A stretch of 64,000 nucleotides of DNA. Source: Pseudomonas brassicacearum (lineage in GTDB: Bacteria > Pseudomonadota > Gammaproteobacteria > Pseudomonadales > Pseudomonadaceae). The position numbers and the translations under genes are program-made. Shown piece by piece: positions 45,660 to 54,637 of the stretch; position 1 is the first letter of the stretch; every line of letters begins with the position of its first letter. Under the pieces are notes generated by a model. It did not search any database. It was not told the origin of the DNA and saw nothing but the letters and a program-made list of their open reading frames with translations. The stretch is from assembly GCF_000585995.1 (NCBI RefSeq), contig NZ_CP007410.1, positions 3,685,430-3,749,429 on the forward strand. The letters are read 5' to 3'.

Positions 45660-46994
45660 TTAATAGCGGTAGGTGAAGTAGAGTTCCAGCGCGCTGAATT
45701 TTTGATCGTCGCCAAAGACCTGCTTGGCCGCAGCCATGGGTTTGACCCAGTTGTAGGACAGCGAGGTGCTCAACGACTTCGAGGCAGCCCAATCGAGGAA
45801 GATTACGCTCTCATCGGCAAAACGTCGGTCACTGACGGCTGCGCCCATGTAGTTTTTTTCGTCCAGCCAGAACTGGTAGTGAATTGCGCCGAGCGTGAGG
45901 GTTTCGTTGAGGTGGGTCTTGAGGGAGAACTGCTGGACGTTTTCGTTGCTGTTGAACAACAGGTAGTTGCCCACGACGTCACCCACCAGCCAGGTGCCCC
46001 AATCGATGAACCCTTTGCTGAGGGGGTCCCAGGATTCCTGGCGGTTGTCGCTGAGGTCAGCGTCGCCGGAAAAACTGGCGTAGCGATAACCGAGAATCGG
46101 CGTCAGCGGCAACGTATCGAAGGCATAGTCCGCCTGGCCGTACCAGGCCTTGGCATCGTAGTCGACCCCGGCACCACTGCCCCGCTGCAGTGCATATTCA
46201 GCGCTCAACGTCAGTGCCGGCAGGCCCGGCACCTTGGCATTGAGCGCCCGGAGGTTATACACCTGCATCCCGTCCCGGCTTAACGGCGTAGTGCCCTTGG
46301 GCGCGAGGGCATCAACCTTCATCGCCATGGCGCCCAGCGTCACCTGGCCGTCGAGGTTGTAGTCCAGGTTGACGCCGGTCATCCGGAAATCACCCAGGTC
46401 ATCGTCGGTACGCAAGGTGAAGGCCTGGGTCTTCAGCGCGCCATGATCCCAGGCCAGGATGGCGGAATCCTTGAACGCGGTTCTCGGTGCGAGCCAATAG
46501 GCACCGTCGTCGAACTGATCAAGGTTACCGTCCATGACGATGAAGCCAGTGCCGATCATGTAGTTCTGGCGGCCTGCGGTGAATTTCCACTCCCCGGCCC
46601 GGAAACCACCGTAGAGCTCTTCCACGGCTACGTCGCCATCGGAGCTGCGCGTGAAGCCGCCGGCATCGCCATCGCCCACGGTGGTCGCCGCCACGAACGA
46701 ACCACCGGCCAGCAGGCTGAAGTCCGGTTGCAAGGCGTAGTCCAGCGTGACACCGGGTTTGATGTAGAACTCCTGCCAATCGATTTTCGTCCCGTCATTG
46801 CGGCGACTGCGCAGATCAACCCGGCCAGCGCCGAAATTGACGTTGCGCGTGAAGACCGTCGACGCACCGGCCGTGAGATTGACCTCACCCTTGAGGGCTC
46901 CGTCTTCGAAGGTATAGCCCGCCAGCGCCGCCTGGGCGGTCAGGGGTAAGCCGAACGCTAAGAGCGCTCGAGACCAACGTGTCATGCAAACCAT
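45660..46994 (-). CDS. Outer-membrane beta-barrel protein (alginate-export/porin-like)
   Basis: This 444-aa protein has a signal peptide (MVCMTRWSRALLAFGLPLTA then QAALAG) and alternating amphipathic strands throughout: DWQEFYIKPGVTLDYALQ, EWKFTAGRQNYMIGTGFIV, AWYGQADYAFDTLPLTPILG, ending FSALELYFTYRY with a terminal aromatic as in outer-membrane barrels. GRQNYMIGTGF resembles the GRQ motif of AlgE-like and DUF1302-type barrels. Start 46994 has AGGAG 6 bases upstream. It lies in line with the hydrolase and the PotF-like genes, suggesting it lets their substrate cross the outer membrane. Confidence 0.75.
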   Translation of the reverse strand: MVCMTRWSRALLAFGLPLTAQAALAGYTFEDGALKGEVNLTAGASTVFTRNVNFGAGRVDLRSRRNDGTKIDWQEFYIKPGVTLDYALQPDFSLLAGGSFVAATTVGDGDAGGFTRSSDGDVAVEELYGGFRAGEWKFTAGRQNYMIGTGFIVMDGNLDQFDDGAYWLAPRTAFKDSAILAWDHGALKTQAFTLRTDDDLGDFRMTGVNLDYNLDGQVTLGAMAMKVDALAPKGTTPLSRDGMQVYNLRALNAKVPGLPALTLSAEYALQRGSGAGVDYDAKAWYGQADYAFDTLPLTPILGYRYASFSGDADLSDNRQESWDPLSKGFIDWGTWLVGDVVGNYLLFNSNENVQQFSLKTHLNETLTLGAIHYQFWLDEKNYMGAAVSDRRFADESVIFLDWAASKSLSTSLSYNWVKPMAAAKQVFGDDQKFSALELYFTYRY

Positions 46995-47113
46995 ATGAAG
47001 CTCCTGTGTGATTATTGTTGTTACAGGGCAGTGAATGGCGGCGCAGAGCGTCGCCAACACCTGGCCGGGCCAGGTGAACGGAACGCAAATCTCTTGTTTT
47101 TTATCGGGCAACG

Positions 47114-48376
47114 TCAGCGGGCAAGATCCGCCGCGATGGCACGCAGCATGCGCACGCTGTCCCCGTCGAATGGGCTGACGGCTTCGCCCAGGGACGACTG
47201 CTTGACGATCACCACGCCAGAGGGCTTGTCGACGAACAGGTATTGGCCGTGAATGCCCCCGGCCATGAGTGCCTGGGAGTGGTCATTGAAGACGTACCAC
47301 TGGCTGCGGTAGGACGCGCCAGGGGTCCACGCCGAGAAATCGGGGCTCGTGGCGTAGATCGCTGGGTCCGAACCGGCGGCGATCCGGGCGATCGTCTCGC
47401 TCGAGAGCAGTTGCCTCCCATCCAGGCGGCCATCGTTGGCGAGCAGTCGACCGAAGCGCGCCATGTCTCGCAAGGTCGCACTGAAACCGGCACCGGCAAC
47501 GCTGCGCCCCCAAGGGTCGGCCATGAAGTAGCCGTCGCGCTCACAGCCCAACTGGCTCCAGATATCTTGCAGCAACTCGTGACAGGCCTTGCCGCCAGCA
47601 CGTTCCATGACCCAGGCCAAGGCTTCGGTGGTGGCGGTCACATAATGAAAAAACCCACCGTGGCTGCCACGTTTTCTGAGAGACGGCAGGTATTGGTACA
47701 GGGATTCGAACTGGGCGTATTGCGCCGGTGCCGGCTGGAAACCACAGGCGTAGCCGTACTGGGAGCTCTCGGAATTCGGATCCTCATAGACCTCGCTGTA
47801 GTCGATGCCCACGGCCATGTCGAACAGCTGTCGTACGCTGGCGTCCGCAAATGCGCTGCCCGCCAGTTCCGGCACGTAATGGACGGCGGGCAACGCTGGA
47901 TCCAGGACGCCCTCACTGACCAGCTGTTCGCCGAGGGTGCCGATCAGCGACTTGGTCACCGAAAACATCACGTGTCGGTCCTGGGGCCGCTGACCGTTGA
48001 AGTACCGTTCAAACAGCACCGTGTCGCCTTGCAACACCAGGAAAGCGTCGGTCTGACTGGCGATCAGGTGCTCGATAACGCTGATGCTCAAACCCGACTC
48101 GCTGTCGAAGTGCAGCTCATCCAGCGGCCGAGCGGCCTGTTTGAACGCGTTGGCCGGTCCGGTCCCCGCCTGCACATCAATGGAGGGACGCAGGCGCGCC
48201 AGGTTGCGGAACCCCCATTGATTGAACGGTGGTTGCATCCAGTTGTGCCAAGTGACGCGGCGGTGAGGTTCGGCTGGAAAGCCTTGCATAAGCAATGGCG
48301 CGATGCGTGGATCGGATGACGATTCAATCGCCCCGACGTAAAGACTGGCCAACGAAGGCAGGGTGTTCTGACTCAT
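47114..48376 (-). CDS. Beta-lactamase-fold serine hydrolase, 6-aminohexanoate-dimer hydrolase (NylB)-like
   Basis: This 420-aa protein has the SxxK catalytic motif in MFSVTKSLIGTLGEQLVSEG, the tyrosine motif in MAVGIDYSEVYEDP (the conserved Tyr of NylB-like enzymes) and a C-terminal GGIHGQYLFVD segment in place of KTG. No signal peptide is evident, so it is probably cytoplasmic. Start 48376 (MSQNTLPSLASL) has AGGGG 7 bases upstream. Members hydrolyse amides or esters such as linear aminohexanoate dimers. The neighbouring amine-binding protein, barrel and GABA-type permease suggest a natural amide of an omega-amino acid as substrate (inference). Confidence 0.78.
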   Translation of the reverse strand: MSQNTLPSLASLYVGAIESSSDPRIAPLLMQGFPAEPHRRVTWHNWMQPPFNQWGFRNLARLRPSIDVQAGTGPANAFKQAARPLDELHFDSESGLSISVIEHLIASQTDAFLVLQGDTVLFERYFNGQRPQDRHVMFSVTKSLIGTLGEQLVSEGVLDPALPAVHYVPELAGSAFADASVRQLFDMAVGIDYSEVYEDPNSESSQYGYACGFQPAPAQYAQFESLYQYLPSLRKRGSHGGFFHYVTATTEALAWVMERAGGKACHELLQDIWSQLGCERDGYFMADPWGRSVAGAGFSATLRDMARFGRLLANDGRLDGRQLLSSETIARIAAGSDPAIYATSPDFSAWTPGASYRSQWYVFNDHSQALMAGGIHGQYLFVDKPSGVVIVKQSSLGEAVSPFDGDSVRMLRAIAADLAR

Positions 48377-48575
48377 CGGGTTGCCCCTGAAAATGACTCT
48401 GCGTGAAAGCAGATGCAGGAGAATAATTACCCGATGTAATTTTTTAGTCAATAAATCTTTTTATCAGAAAAACGTCTCTGTCCTGAGCCCTCCCTACTCA
48501 ATAATCCTACCTATGCCTGAGGGATGCGCTTGCGCCAGCATCCTGGCCAGACTTCGACCCTTTCGTCTTAGTGAG

Positions 48576-48591
48576 CTATACGCAGGTATAG
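48576..48591. promoter_or_regulatory. Perfect dyad CTATAC-GCAG-GTATAG
   Basis: Six-base arms with a 4-base spacer, about 60 bases upstream of the receiver-only regulator gene and ~200 bases upstream of the divergent hydrolase gene. A candidate operator; the binding protein is unknown. Confidence 0.45.
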
Positions 48592-48653
48592 TTTTTCGCC
48601 TTATGAGACCGCGTATCTTGTCGGTACGACAGGCGCTGTTGCGAGCTGACCCC

Positions 48654-49034
48654 ATGACGCAAAATATCCACAAGCGCACCACAACGACTATTGCAGTGGT
48701 TGATGATGACGAGTCCGTCCGGGCAGCCTTGGATAGCTTGTTGCGCTCCAGTGGCTATAGCGTTCGAACCTACCGCAGTGCCTTGGAGTTCCTTGGCGCA
48801 AACGCCACCGCCGAAACCCACTGCTTGATTTCCGATATCCAGATGCCCGGGATGAGTGGCATAGAACTGCACGAGCGGCTCAGCGCAATGGGCCTGCGGA
48901 TTCCCACCCTATTCATCACGGCTTACCCCGGCCTCGGCGCCGACACGCCGGGGCTGGTCGCCTGCCTGCCGAAACCTTGTGAAGCCGACGAGCTGTTGAG
49001 CTGCATCGTAACCGCCCTGCGCCAACGGCACTGA
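48654..49034 (+). CDS. Receiver-only response regulator (FixJ/NarL-type REC)
   Basis: This 126-aa stand-alone receiver domain has the acidic pocket VVDDDESVRAALDSLL, phospho-acceptor Asp in LISDIQMPGMSG, switch Thr in LFITAYPG and conserved Lys in CLPKPCEADELL. There is no DNA-binding output domain, so it must act by protein contact or as a phosphate sink. Start 48654 (MTQNIHKR) begins just before the domain; the ribosome site is weak. An in-frame ATG at 48603 is possible. No histidine kinase is nearby. Confidence 0.85.
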   Translation: MTQNIHKRTTTTIAVVDDDESVRAALDSLLRSSGYSVRTYRSALEFLGANATAETHCLISDIQMPGMSGIELHERLSAMGLRIPTLFITAYPGLGADTPGLVACLPKPCEADELLSCIVTALRQRH

Positions 49035-49095
49035 GGCCGCGCGGCACAGGTCTGCCAGTGCGGATTCATGGTGCTCGCTGCGAGTTAAAGACTTA

Positions 49096-49120
49096 AACAA
49101 ATAACCAAAAGTTATTTGTT
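49096..49120. promoter_or_regulatory. Perfect inverted repeat AACAAATAAC-CAAAA-GTTATTTGTT
   Basis: Ten-base arms with a 5-base spacer in an AT-rich stretch 120 bases upstream of sfnR. It could be an activator site (CysB control of sfnR is known in pseudomonads) or the terminator stem of the preceding gene, though no U-run follows directly. Confidence 0.45.
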
Positions 49121-49239
49121 ATACATTTTTTATATCATTTAGATTAAGCCTTAAGCCGAATGGCTCGCGCGGTGCTGCCATCAAGGAGCGTTGGCACTCA
49201 CCTCCCTTAGTCATTGCAATTCATTAACGGGCCACCGTC

Positions 49240-50343
49240 ATGCAGCTTCTAACGCTTCCCCCCTCTCCCGGCTTGGCTACCTCCATACGTGCCACGGCCC
49301 AGGTCTTTGAAGACCCTACTTCCCGCGCCTTGCTGGCCCATCTGCAACAGGTGGCGCCCAGTGATGCCAGTGTGTTGATCATCGGCCAGACCGGTACCGG
49401 CAAAGAGCTGGTGGCGCGCCACGTACACAACCTCAGCGCCCGGCGTGACAGGCCGTTCGTGGCGGTCAACTGCGGGGCGTTTTCCGAGACGCTGGTAGAG
49501 GCCGAACTGTTCGGCCACGAGAAAGGTGCCTTTACCGGTGCGTTGACGGCCAAGGCCGGTTGGTTCGAAGAGGCCGACGGCGGCACGCTGTTTCTCGATG
49601 AAATTGGCGACTTGCCGCTGCCGATCCAAGTCAAGCTGCTGCGAGTGCTCCAGGAACGCGAAGTGGTCCGCCTGGGCTCGCGCAAGAGCATCAAGATCAA
49701 TGTTCGGGTACTGGCAGCCACCAACGTGCAGTTGGAAAAAGCCATCAACGCCGGGCACTTTCGCGAGGATCTGTATTACCGACTCAATGTGGTCAGCCTG
49801 GTGCTCAAGCCGCTGCGCGAACGCCCCGGCGACATCCTGCCGTTGATACGCCACTTCATTGCCGAGTACAGCCGTCGGCTGGGTCACGGCGAGGTCTCGC
49901 TGGATGCCCAAGCGCAGCGCAAATTGCTCGACTATTCCTGGCCGGGGAATATCCGCGAGCTGGAAAACGTCATCCATCACACGCTGCTGATCTGCCGCAG
50001 CAAAGTGATCGGCGAACAGGATCTGCACCTGTCAAATTTTCGTATCGAGCGTCAGGACAACCCGCCGCCATCTGCCCCTGAAACCGCAGAAGCGCTCCTG
50101 CAAAAAGCCTTCGAGAGACTGCTCGAGCAGGAGCATGGCGACTTGTATGAGAAGGTCGAAGCCGAGCTGCTACGGGTCGCCTACCGCTACGCCAACTGCA
50201 ATCAGGTCCACACTGCCAGCCTGTTGGGCCTGAGTCGCAATGTCACCCGCACGTTGCTGATCAAGATTGGCGAACTGGTGGTCAACAAACGCCGTCCGAC
50301 GCTCAGTACGCGGGACGGCCAGGTCATCAACCTTTCAACCTGA
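49240..50343 (+). CDS. sfnR: Sigma-54-dependent activator SfnR
   Basis: This 367-aa bacterial enhancer-binding protein starts almost directly with its AAA+ domain and lacks an N-terminal sensor, as SfnR does. Walker A is GQTGTGKE, the sigma-54 contact loop is GAFTGA (FGHEKGAFTGALTAKAG), Walker B is GGTLFLDEIGDL, and the arginine region is FREDLYYRLNVV. A Fis-type helix-turn-helix ends the protein (VHTASLLGLSRNVTRTLLIK). SfnR activates genes for dimethyl sulfone/alkanesulfonate use under sulfate starvation; lacking a sensor, its activity is set by its expression. sfnG and sfnB-type genes with -24/-12 promoters lie at 56.6-59.9 kb. Confidence 0.9.
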   Translation: MQLLTLPPSPGLATSIRATAQVFEDPTSRALLAHLQQVAPSDASVLIIGQTGTGKELVARHVHNLSARRDRPFVAVNCGAFSETLVEAELFGHEKGAFTGALTAKAGWFEEADGGTLFLDEIGDLPLPIQVKLLRVLQEREVVRLGSRKSIKINVRVLAATNVQLEKAINAGHFREDLYYRLNVVSLVLKPLRERPGDILPLIRHFIAEYSRRLGHGEVSLDAQAQRKLLDYSWPGNIRELENVIHHTLLICRSKVIGEQDLHLSNFRIERQDNPPPSAPETAEALLQKAFERLLEQEHGDLYEKVEAELLRVAYRYANCNQVHTASLLGLSRNVTRTLLIKIGELVVNKRRPTLSTRDGQVINLST

Positions 50344-50392
50344 GTTCGCCACAGGAGCCAGGTGTGTCCCCTCGCCACAGGTTCAGCGGTGC

Positions 50393-51154
50393 TCACAGCG
50401 CTGCTGCCCGCGCGCCCAGGTAAAAGTCCTGGAGATCGCTGCGGGCTGCCAGTTGCTCGGCGCTGCCTTCACTGACCACACGACCGCTTTCCAACACGTA
50501 GCCATGGTGGGCGTAACGCAGCGCGGTGTTGATGTTCTGTTCGGCAATCAAGAAGCTCACACCATCACGCTGATTGAGTTGCCGGACGATCTCGAAGATT
50601 TCCTCGACAATCTGCGGCGCCAACCCCATCGACGGCTCGTCCAGCAAGACCAGTTGCGGTTCGGCCATCAGCGCACGGCCTATTGCGATCATCTGTTGCT
50701 CGCCTCCCGAGGTGTAGCCGGCCAGGCTTTTGCGGCGCAATTTCAGGCGCGGAAAATGCGCGTACACCCGCTCCAGGGCGGACAGGAGCTGGCGTCGCGG
50801 AACCCGCCGCGCCAGCGCGCCAGTCAGGAGGTTTTCCTCCACGCTCAACTGGGCAAAGCAATGCCGCCCTTCCAGCACTTGCACCAGGCCATTCGCCGCC
50901 AAGGTGTGCGGGGCACTGTGGGTCACCTCCTGCCCCTGATAGACAATCCGCCCCCGTACCACCTCACCGCGTTCGGCGCGTACCAGGTTGGAAACCGCCT
51001 TCAGCGTGGTGCTTTTACCCGCGCCATTGGCGCCCAGCAGCACCACGACCTGTCCTTTGGCGACGTTCAGCGACACGCTGCGCACGGCCAGGATGGTCTG
51101 TTCGTAGAGCACTTCAATATCGTCGACCTGCAGGATTGGTGTGTTCGTCGTCAT
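50393..51154 (-). CDS. Liv-type ABC transporter ATPase (LivF-like)
   Basis: This 253-aa ATPase has Walker A GANGAGKST, signature SGGEQQMIAIGRAL, Walker B LVLLDEPSMGL and the LivF-type end SFLIAEQNINTALRYAHHGY. It is the last gene of a minus-strand operon with a LivG-like ATPase, two permeases, a binding protein and sfnG/msuE-like genes. The AGAGG ribosome site is adequate. The sulfur setting suggests an organosulfur substrate rather than a branched-chain amino acid (inference). Confidence 0.92.
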   Translation of the reverse strand: MTTNTPILQVDDIEVLYEQTILAVRSVSLNVAKGQVVVLLGANGAGKSTTLKAVSNLVRAERGEVVRGRIVYQGQEVTHSAPHTLAANGLVQVLEGRHCFAQLSVEENLLTGALARRVPRRQLLSALERVYAHFPRLKLRRKSLAGYTSGGEQQMIAIGRALMAEPQLVLLDEPSMGLAPQIVEEIFEIVRQLNQRDGVSFLIAEQNINTALRYAHHGYVLESGRVVSEGSAEQLAARSDLQDFYLGARAAAL

Positions 51155-51211
51155 GCGGTTTCGCCTCTTCGGGTAGCGACCGGACGCTTGCGCCCGGGTC
51201 GCCGCGATGCC

Positions 51212-52537
51212 TCAGGATTCCTTGCTGCAATCGCGCGGGGTAATGCCTCTTTCCCGGGCGTACTGGTGCGAAGAAGCTTCGATGATCGGCCGCAACAAGG
51301 CGCGGTCGGCCTGGACCCAGTCACTGATCAACTTCCACTGAGTACCGTCCCATTGCTGGAAGCGCACCGCGCCACCGCCTTCATGGTCCGAGCAGGACAA
51401 CTGCAACGGCTGAACCAATCCCAACGCCCCCAGTTCCTTGAGTCGGGCGTCGTCGAGCTTGAGGTGCTCGAAGCCCCAGCGCACCTGCTCACCGGTCAGC
51501 GGCTGCTTGCCGAACTTCTGCTGGGCGATGCGCACGGCTTCGACGTTGAGGATGCCGTTGACCACGCCGAGGTTGTAGTACACGGTGCCGAAACGCTTGG
51601 GGTCGGCCAGGTCGCCCTTGCCGGCATCGACCACTTGCTGCTTGATGCCCTGCAACACCGGGAAATCGGTGCCCGATGGGTGCGTGGTGATGGCGATGAA
51701 ACCCTTGGCCGCGGCACCGGCCGGCGCGGCGTCATCCTCGGAGTTACTCCAGATATTGCCGATGATGTGGTCAGCCGGGAAGCCGACCTTCTGCGCGGTT
51801 TTCAGCGCCACCGGGTTCATCACGCCCCAACCGCGCAAGATCACCCAGTCGGGTTTTTCCCGGCGGATATTCAGCCATTGCGACTGCTGCTCGTTGCCCG
51901 GGTGCGGGACCTCCAGCAGGGTCAGCGCAAAGCCGTACTTGTCCGCCAGGGTCTGCAACACCTCATTGGTTTCCTTGCCGTAGGGTGAGCCGTGATACAG
52001 GGTGACGATCTTCAAGCCCTTGAGTTTGTCCAGCCCACCCGCCCGCTGGCCGATGTAGTTGATGATCGCCGACACTTCGGAATAAGGGTTCAGCTGCAAC
52101 GGGAAGACGTAGGGAAACACACTGCCATCGGTGGAATCCGTGCGCCCGTGGTTGATGGTGATCAGCGGCAGTTTGTCGGCCGTCGAACGCTCCAGCGTAG
52201 CGTAGGCGATGCCCACCGACAGCGGGTTGGTGGCCGCCGCCGGTGCGCCGTTCAAGCCTTTCTTCAGGCGCTCGTAGCACTCGACACCTTTCTCCACCAC
52301 GTACTCGGTTTCACATTCGCTCCAGGTCAGCTTGACGCCGTTCACCCCGCCGTTGGCGTTGACGTACTTGAGGTAGTCGATGAAGCCGCCGAAAAAACCG
52401 GTCCCACCGGCCGCATAAGGACCGACGCGATAGCTTTGCAACGGGAAGTATTGTTCATTGTCCGCCTGGACCGTGAAGGCGGCGGCGGTGAGGCTGAACA
52501 CTAACGCCAGACTGCTGGCGATTGATCGTTTGAACAT
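51212..52537 (-). CDS. Liv-type ABC transporter substrate-binding protein
   Basis: This 441-aa periplasmic protein has signal peptide MFKRSIASSLALVFSLTAAA ending near VQADNEQYF. A type-1 periplasmic binding fold is indicated by SYRVGPYAAGGTGFFGGFID, KLPLITINHGRTDSTDGSVF and LYHGSPYGKE. Start 52537 has AAGGA 8 bases upstream; a longer frame adds 30 residues. It carries a C-terminal Cys-containing segment. It lies between the LivM-like permease and the LivF-like ATPase. Its ligand is unknown; an organosulfur or sulfonated compound is likely from context. Confidence 0.88.
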   Translation of the reverse strand: MFKRSIASSLALVFSLTAAAFTVQADNEQYFPLQSYRVGPYAAGGTGFFGGFIDYLKYVNANGGVNGVKLTWSECETEYVVEKGVECYERLKKGLNGAPAAATNPLSVGIAYATLERSTADKLPLITINHGRTDSTDGSVFPYVFPLQLNPYSEVSAIINYIGQRAGGLDKLKGLKIVTLYHGSPYGKETNEVLQTLADKYGFALTLLEVPHPGNEQQSQWLNIRREKPDWVILRGWGVMNPVALKTAQKVGFPADHIIGNIWSNSEDDAAPAGAAAKGFIAITTHPSGTDFPVLQGIKQQVVDAGKGDLADPKRFGTVYYNLGVVNGILNVEAVRIAQQKFGKQPLTGEQVRWGFEHLKLDDARLKELGALGLVQPLQLSCSDHEGGGAVRFQQWDGTQWKLISDWVQADRALLRPIIEASSHQYARERGITPRDCSKES

Positions 52538-52608
52538 CGGATTTTCCTTGTAATGAAGCCAGTGATAAGCCAACAGAATGGAAGTGAAACCTGCGTGGTG
52601 CGGTTCGC

Positions 52609-53676
52609 TCAGTAGCGCAGCGGCCACAGCCGTGCACGCTCGCGAAATGTCTGCCAGAGGCGCGCAAGGCCCTCTGGTTCCTTGATCAAAAACACAATGA
52701 TCAAGGCGCCGAATATCATCTTCTGCAGGTTCTCCACCTGGCCGGCATCGACCAGGCCGCCGGGCAGCAGCGACACCAGGTTAGAGAGCAGGACAGGAAA
52801 CAGGACGATGAAGGCTGCCCCGAGGAAGTTGCCCAGCAGGCTGCCGAGGCCACCGATAATGATGATGAACAGGATCTGGAACGACCGGTTGAGATCGAAA
52901 CCATGGGGCTCCACGGTGCCCAGGTAAGCGAAGGCCCACAGGGCGCCCGCCACCCCAAGGAAAAACCCGCTGATGGCGAACGCCAGCAACTTGGTTTTCG
53001 CCAAGGGAATGCCGATGATCGCGGCGGCGGTGTCCATGTCACGCACCGCCATCCAGTTGCGCCCCAACTCGCTGCGCACCAGGTTTTTGCCCAGCCAGAA
53101 CAGCGCCACGACCACCGTCAGGGTCAACAGATAGCGCCCGACGGGTGCGTCCAGGTTCACCCCGAAGACCTCCAGGCGTGGCGCGCTGATCACGCCCGAG
53201 GCGCTGTTATTGGAAAACCAGCTGAAGCGGGTCAACGCCCAGGTCACGAAGAACTGCGCCGCCAGGGTCGAGACCAGCAGGTAGAAGCCCTTGATGCGCA
53301 GGCTCGGCAAGCCGAACAGCACCGCCACCAAGGCCGCCGTCAACCCGCCCAGGGCAATGCTGAGTAACAACGGCAAGGCCGCGACACGCACTTCGAGGTT
53401 GTAGGTGGCAAAGGCCCCGACCGCCATGAACGCCGCGGAACCGAGGGACAACTGCCCGGCATAACCGGTCAGCAGGTTGAGCCCCAACCCGGCCAGGGAC
53501 AGCACCAGGAAGGGAATCAGGATCGCACTGAACCAGTAATCGTTACCCAGCCAAGGCACCACGACGAAGGCAAACAGCAAGAGCGCGACAAGCCCCTGAC
53601 GGTCCTGGCGCAGGGCGAAGACCCGGCGATCCTGGGCATAGCGTGTGCTGAACTGGCCTGCTTCTCGATACAACAT
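52609..53676 (-). CDS. Liv-type ABC transporter permease (LivM-like)
   Basis: This 355-aa membrane protein has an N-terminal cytoplasmic extension (~35 residues) and about nine helices. LivM motifs: LTGYAGQLSLGSAAFMAVGAF, FGLPSLRIKGFYLLVSTLA, RDMDTAAAIIGIPLAKTKLL (the EAA-like coupling loop) and FIIIIGGLGSLLGNFLGAAF. It lies 12 bases downstream of the LivH-like gene, so is part of the same transcript. Confidence 0.92.
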   Translation of the reverse strand: MLYREAGQFSTRYAQDRRVFALRQDRQGLVALLLFAFVVVPWLGNDYWFSAILIPFLVLSLAGLGLNLLTGYAGQLSLGSAAFMAVGAFATYNLEVRVAALPLLLSIALGGLTAALVAVLFGLPSLRIKGFYLLVSTLAAQFFVTWALTRFSWFSNNSASGVISAPRLEVFGVNLDAPVGRYLLTLTVVVALFWLGKNLVRSELGRNWMAVRDMDTAAAIIGIPLAKTKLLAFAISGFFLGVAGALWAFAYLGTVEPHGFDLNRSFQILFIIIIGGLGSLLGNFLGAAFIVLFPVLLSNLVSLLPGGLVDAGQVENLQKMIFGALIIVFLIKEPEGLARLWQTFRERARLWPLRY

Positions 53677-53688
53677 GATGCGCCTCCC

Positions 53689-54570
53689 CTAGACCCGCTC
53701 GATGGCCCGTTCGCCAAACAACCCCGCCGGACGCACCAGCAGGAACAGCAGCGCCAGCACGTAGGGAAACCAGTTCTCGATGCCGCTGCCGATAAAGGGC
53801 CCGAGGTACACCTCCGCCAGCTTTTCCGAGGCGCCGATGATCAGCCCACCGACAATCGCCCCGCTGATGGAGGTAAAGCCGCCAATGATCAGCACCGGCA
53901 AGGCCTTGAGCACCACCAGCGAAAGCGAGAACTGCACGCCCAGGCGCGCGCCCCAGAGCAGGCCGGCGACCAGCCCGACAAACCCCGCCACCGCCCACAC
54001 CACCACCCAGACTCGCTGCAAGCGAATGCCCACGGCCAACGCCGCCAGTGGATCGTCGGCCACCGCCCGCAACGCCAGCCCCAGCCGGGTCTTGTTGAAC
54101 AGCCAGGACAACAGCAACACCAATCCGGCCGCCGTCAACGCGGCAAAAATGTCGAACTGCGACAACAACATCCCGCCCAGTTCCAGCGGTTCGTCGCTGA
54201 TGCCCAGGTCCAGGCCGTGCACCTGGGCGCCCCACAGCGCCTGGGCGAAGCCTTCGATGACGTAGGAGAGTCCGAGGGTGGCCATGAACAGGGTGATGGG
54301 CGAGCGGTTGACCAACGGGCGCAGCACCACACGCTCCACCGCCACCGCGATCAGCACCATCGCCGCCAGGCTGATGAGGAACGCCAGCCAGAACGGCACC
54401 CCACGCTCCAGCAGGCTGACGAAGGTCAGTGCCGAAAACAGCACCATCGCCCCCTGGGCGAAATTGAACACGCCGGAGGCCTTGTAGATCAGCACAAACC
54501 CGATGGCCACCAAGGCGTACATCACCCCCGCCAACAGCCCGCCAATCAATACTTCAAAGAAAAATTCCAT
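53689..54570 (-). CDS. Liv-type ABC transporter permease (LivH-like)
   Basis: This 293-aa permease begins MEFFFEVLIGGLLAGVMYAL and shows LivH signatures: NFAQGAMVLFSALTF, RPLVNRSPITLFMATLG, RAVADDPLAALAVGI (coupling loop), IGGFTSISGAIVGGLIIG and RPAGLFGERAIERV at the end. Start 54570 is preferred over one 45 codons upstream, which would run into the ATPase gene's end. It pairs with the LivM-like protein to form the membrane pore. Confidence 0.92.
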   Translation of the reverse strand: MEFFFEVLIGGLLAGVMYALVAIGFVLIYKASGVFNFAQGAMVLFSALTFVSLLERGVPFWLAFLISLAAMVLIAVAVERVVLRPLVNRSPITLFMATLGLSYVIEGFAQALWGAQVHGLDLGISDEPLELGGMLLSQFDIFAALTAAGLVLLLSWLFNKTRLGLALRAVADDPLAALAVGIRLQRVWVVVWAVAGFVGLVAGLLWGARLGVQFSLSLVVLKALPVLIIGGFTSISGAIVGGLIIGASEKLAEVYLGPFIGSGIENWFPYVLALLFLLVRPAGLFGERAIERV

Positions 54571-54637
54571 GCCTGTTCCTGTTTTGCGGGCGCAACTTGC
54601 CTGCCCTCCCTGACGGGAAAGCGCCGAATAATCAATG

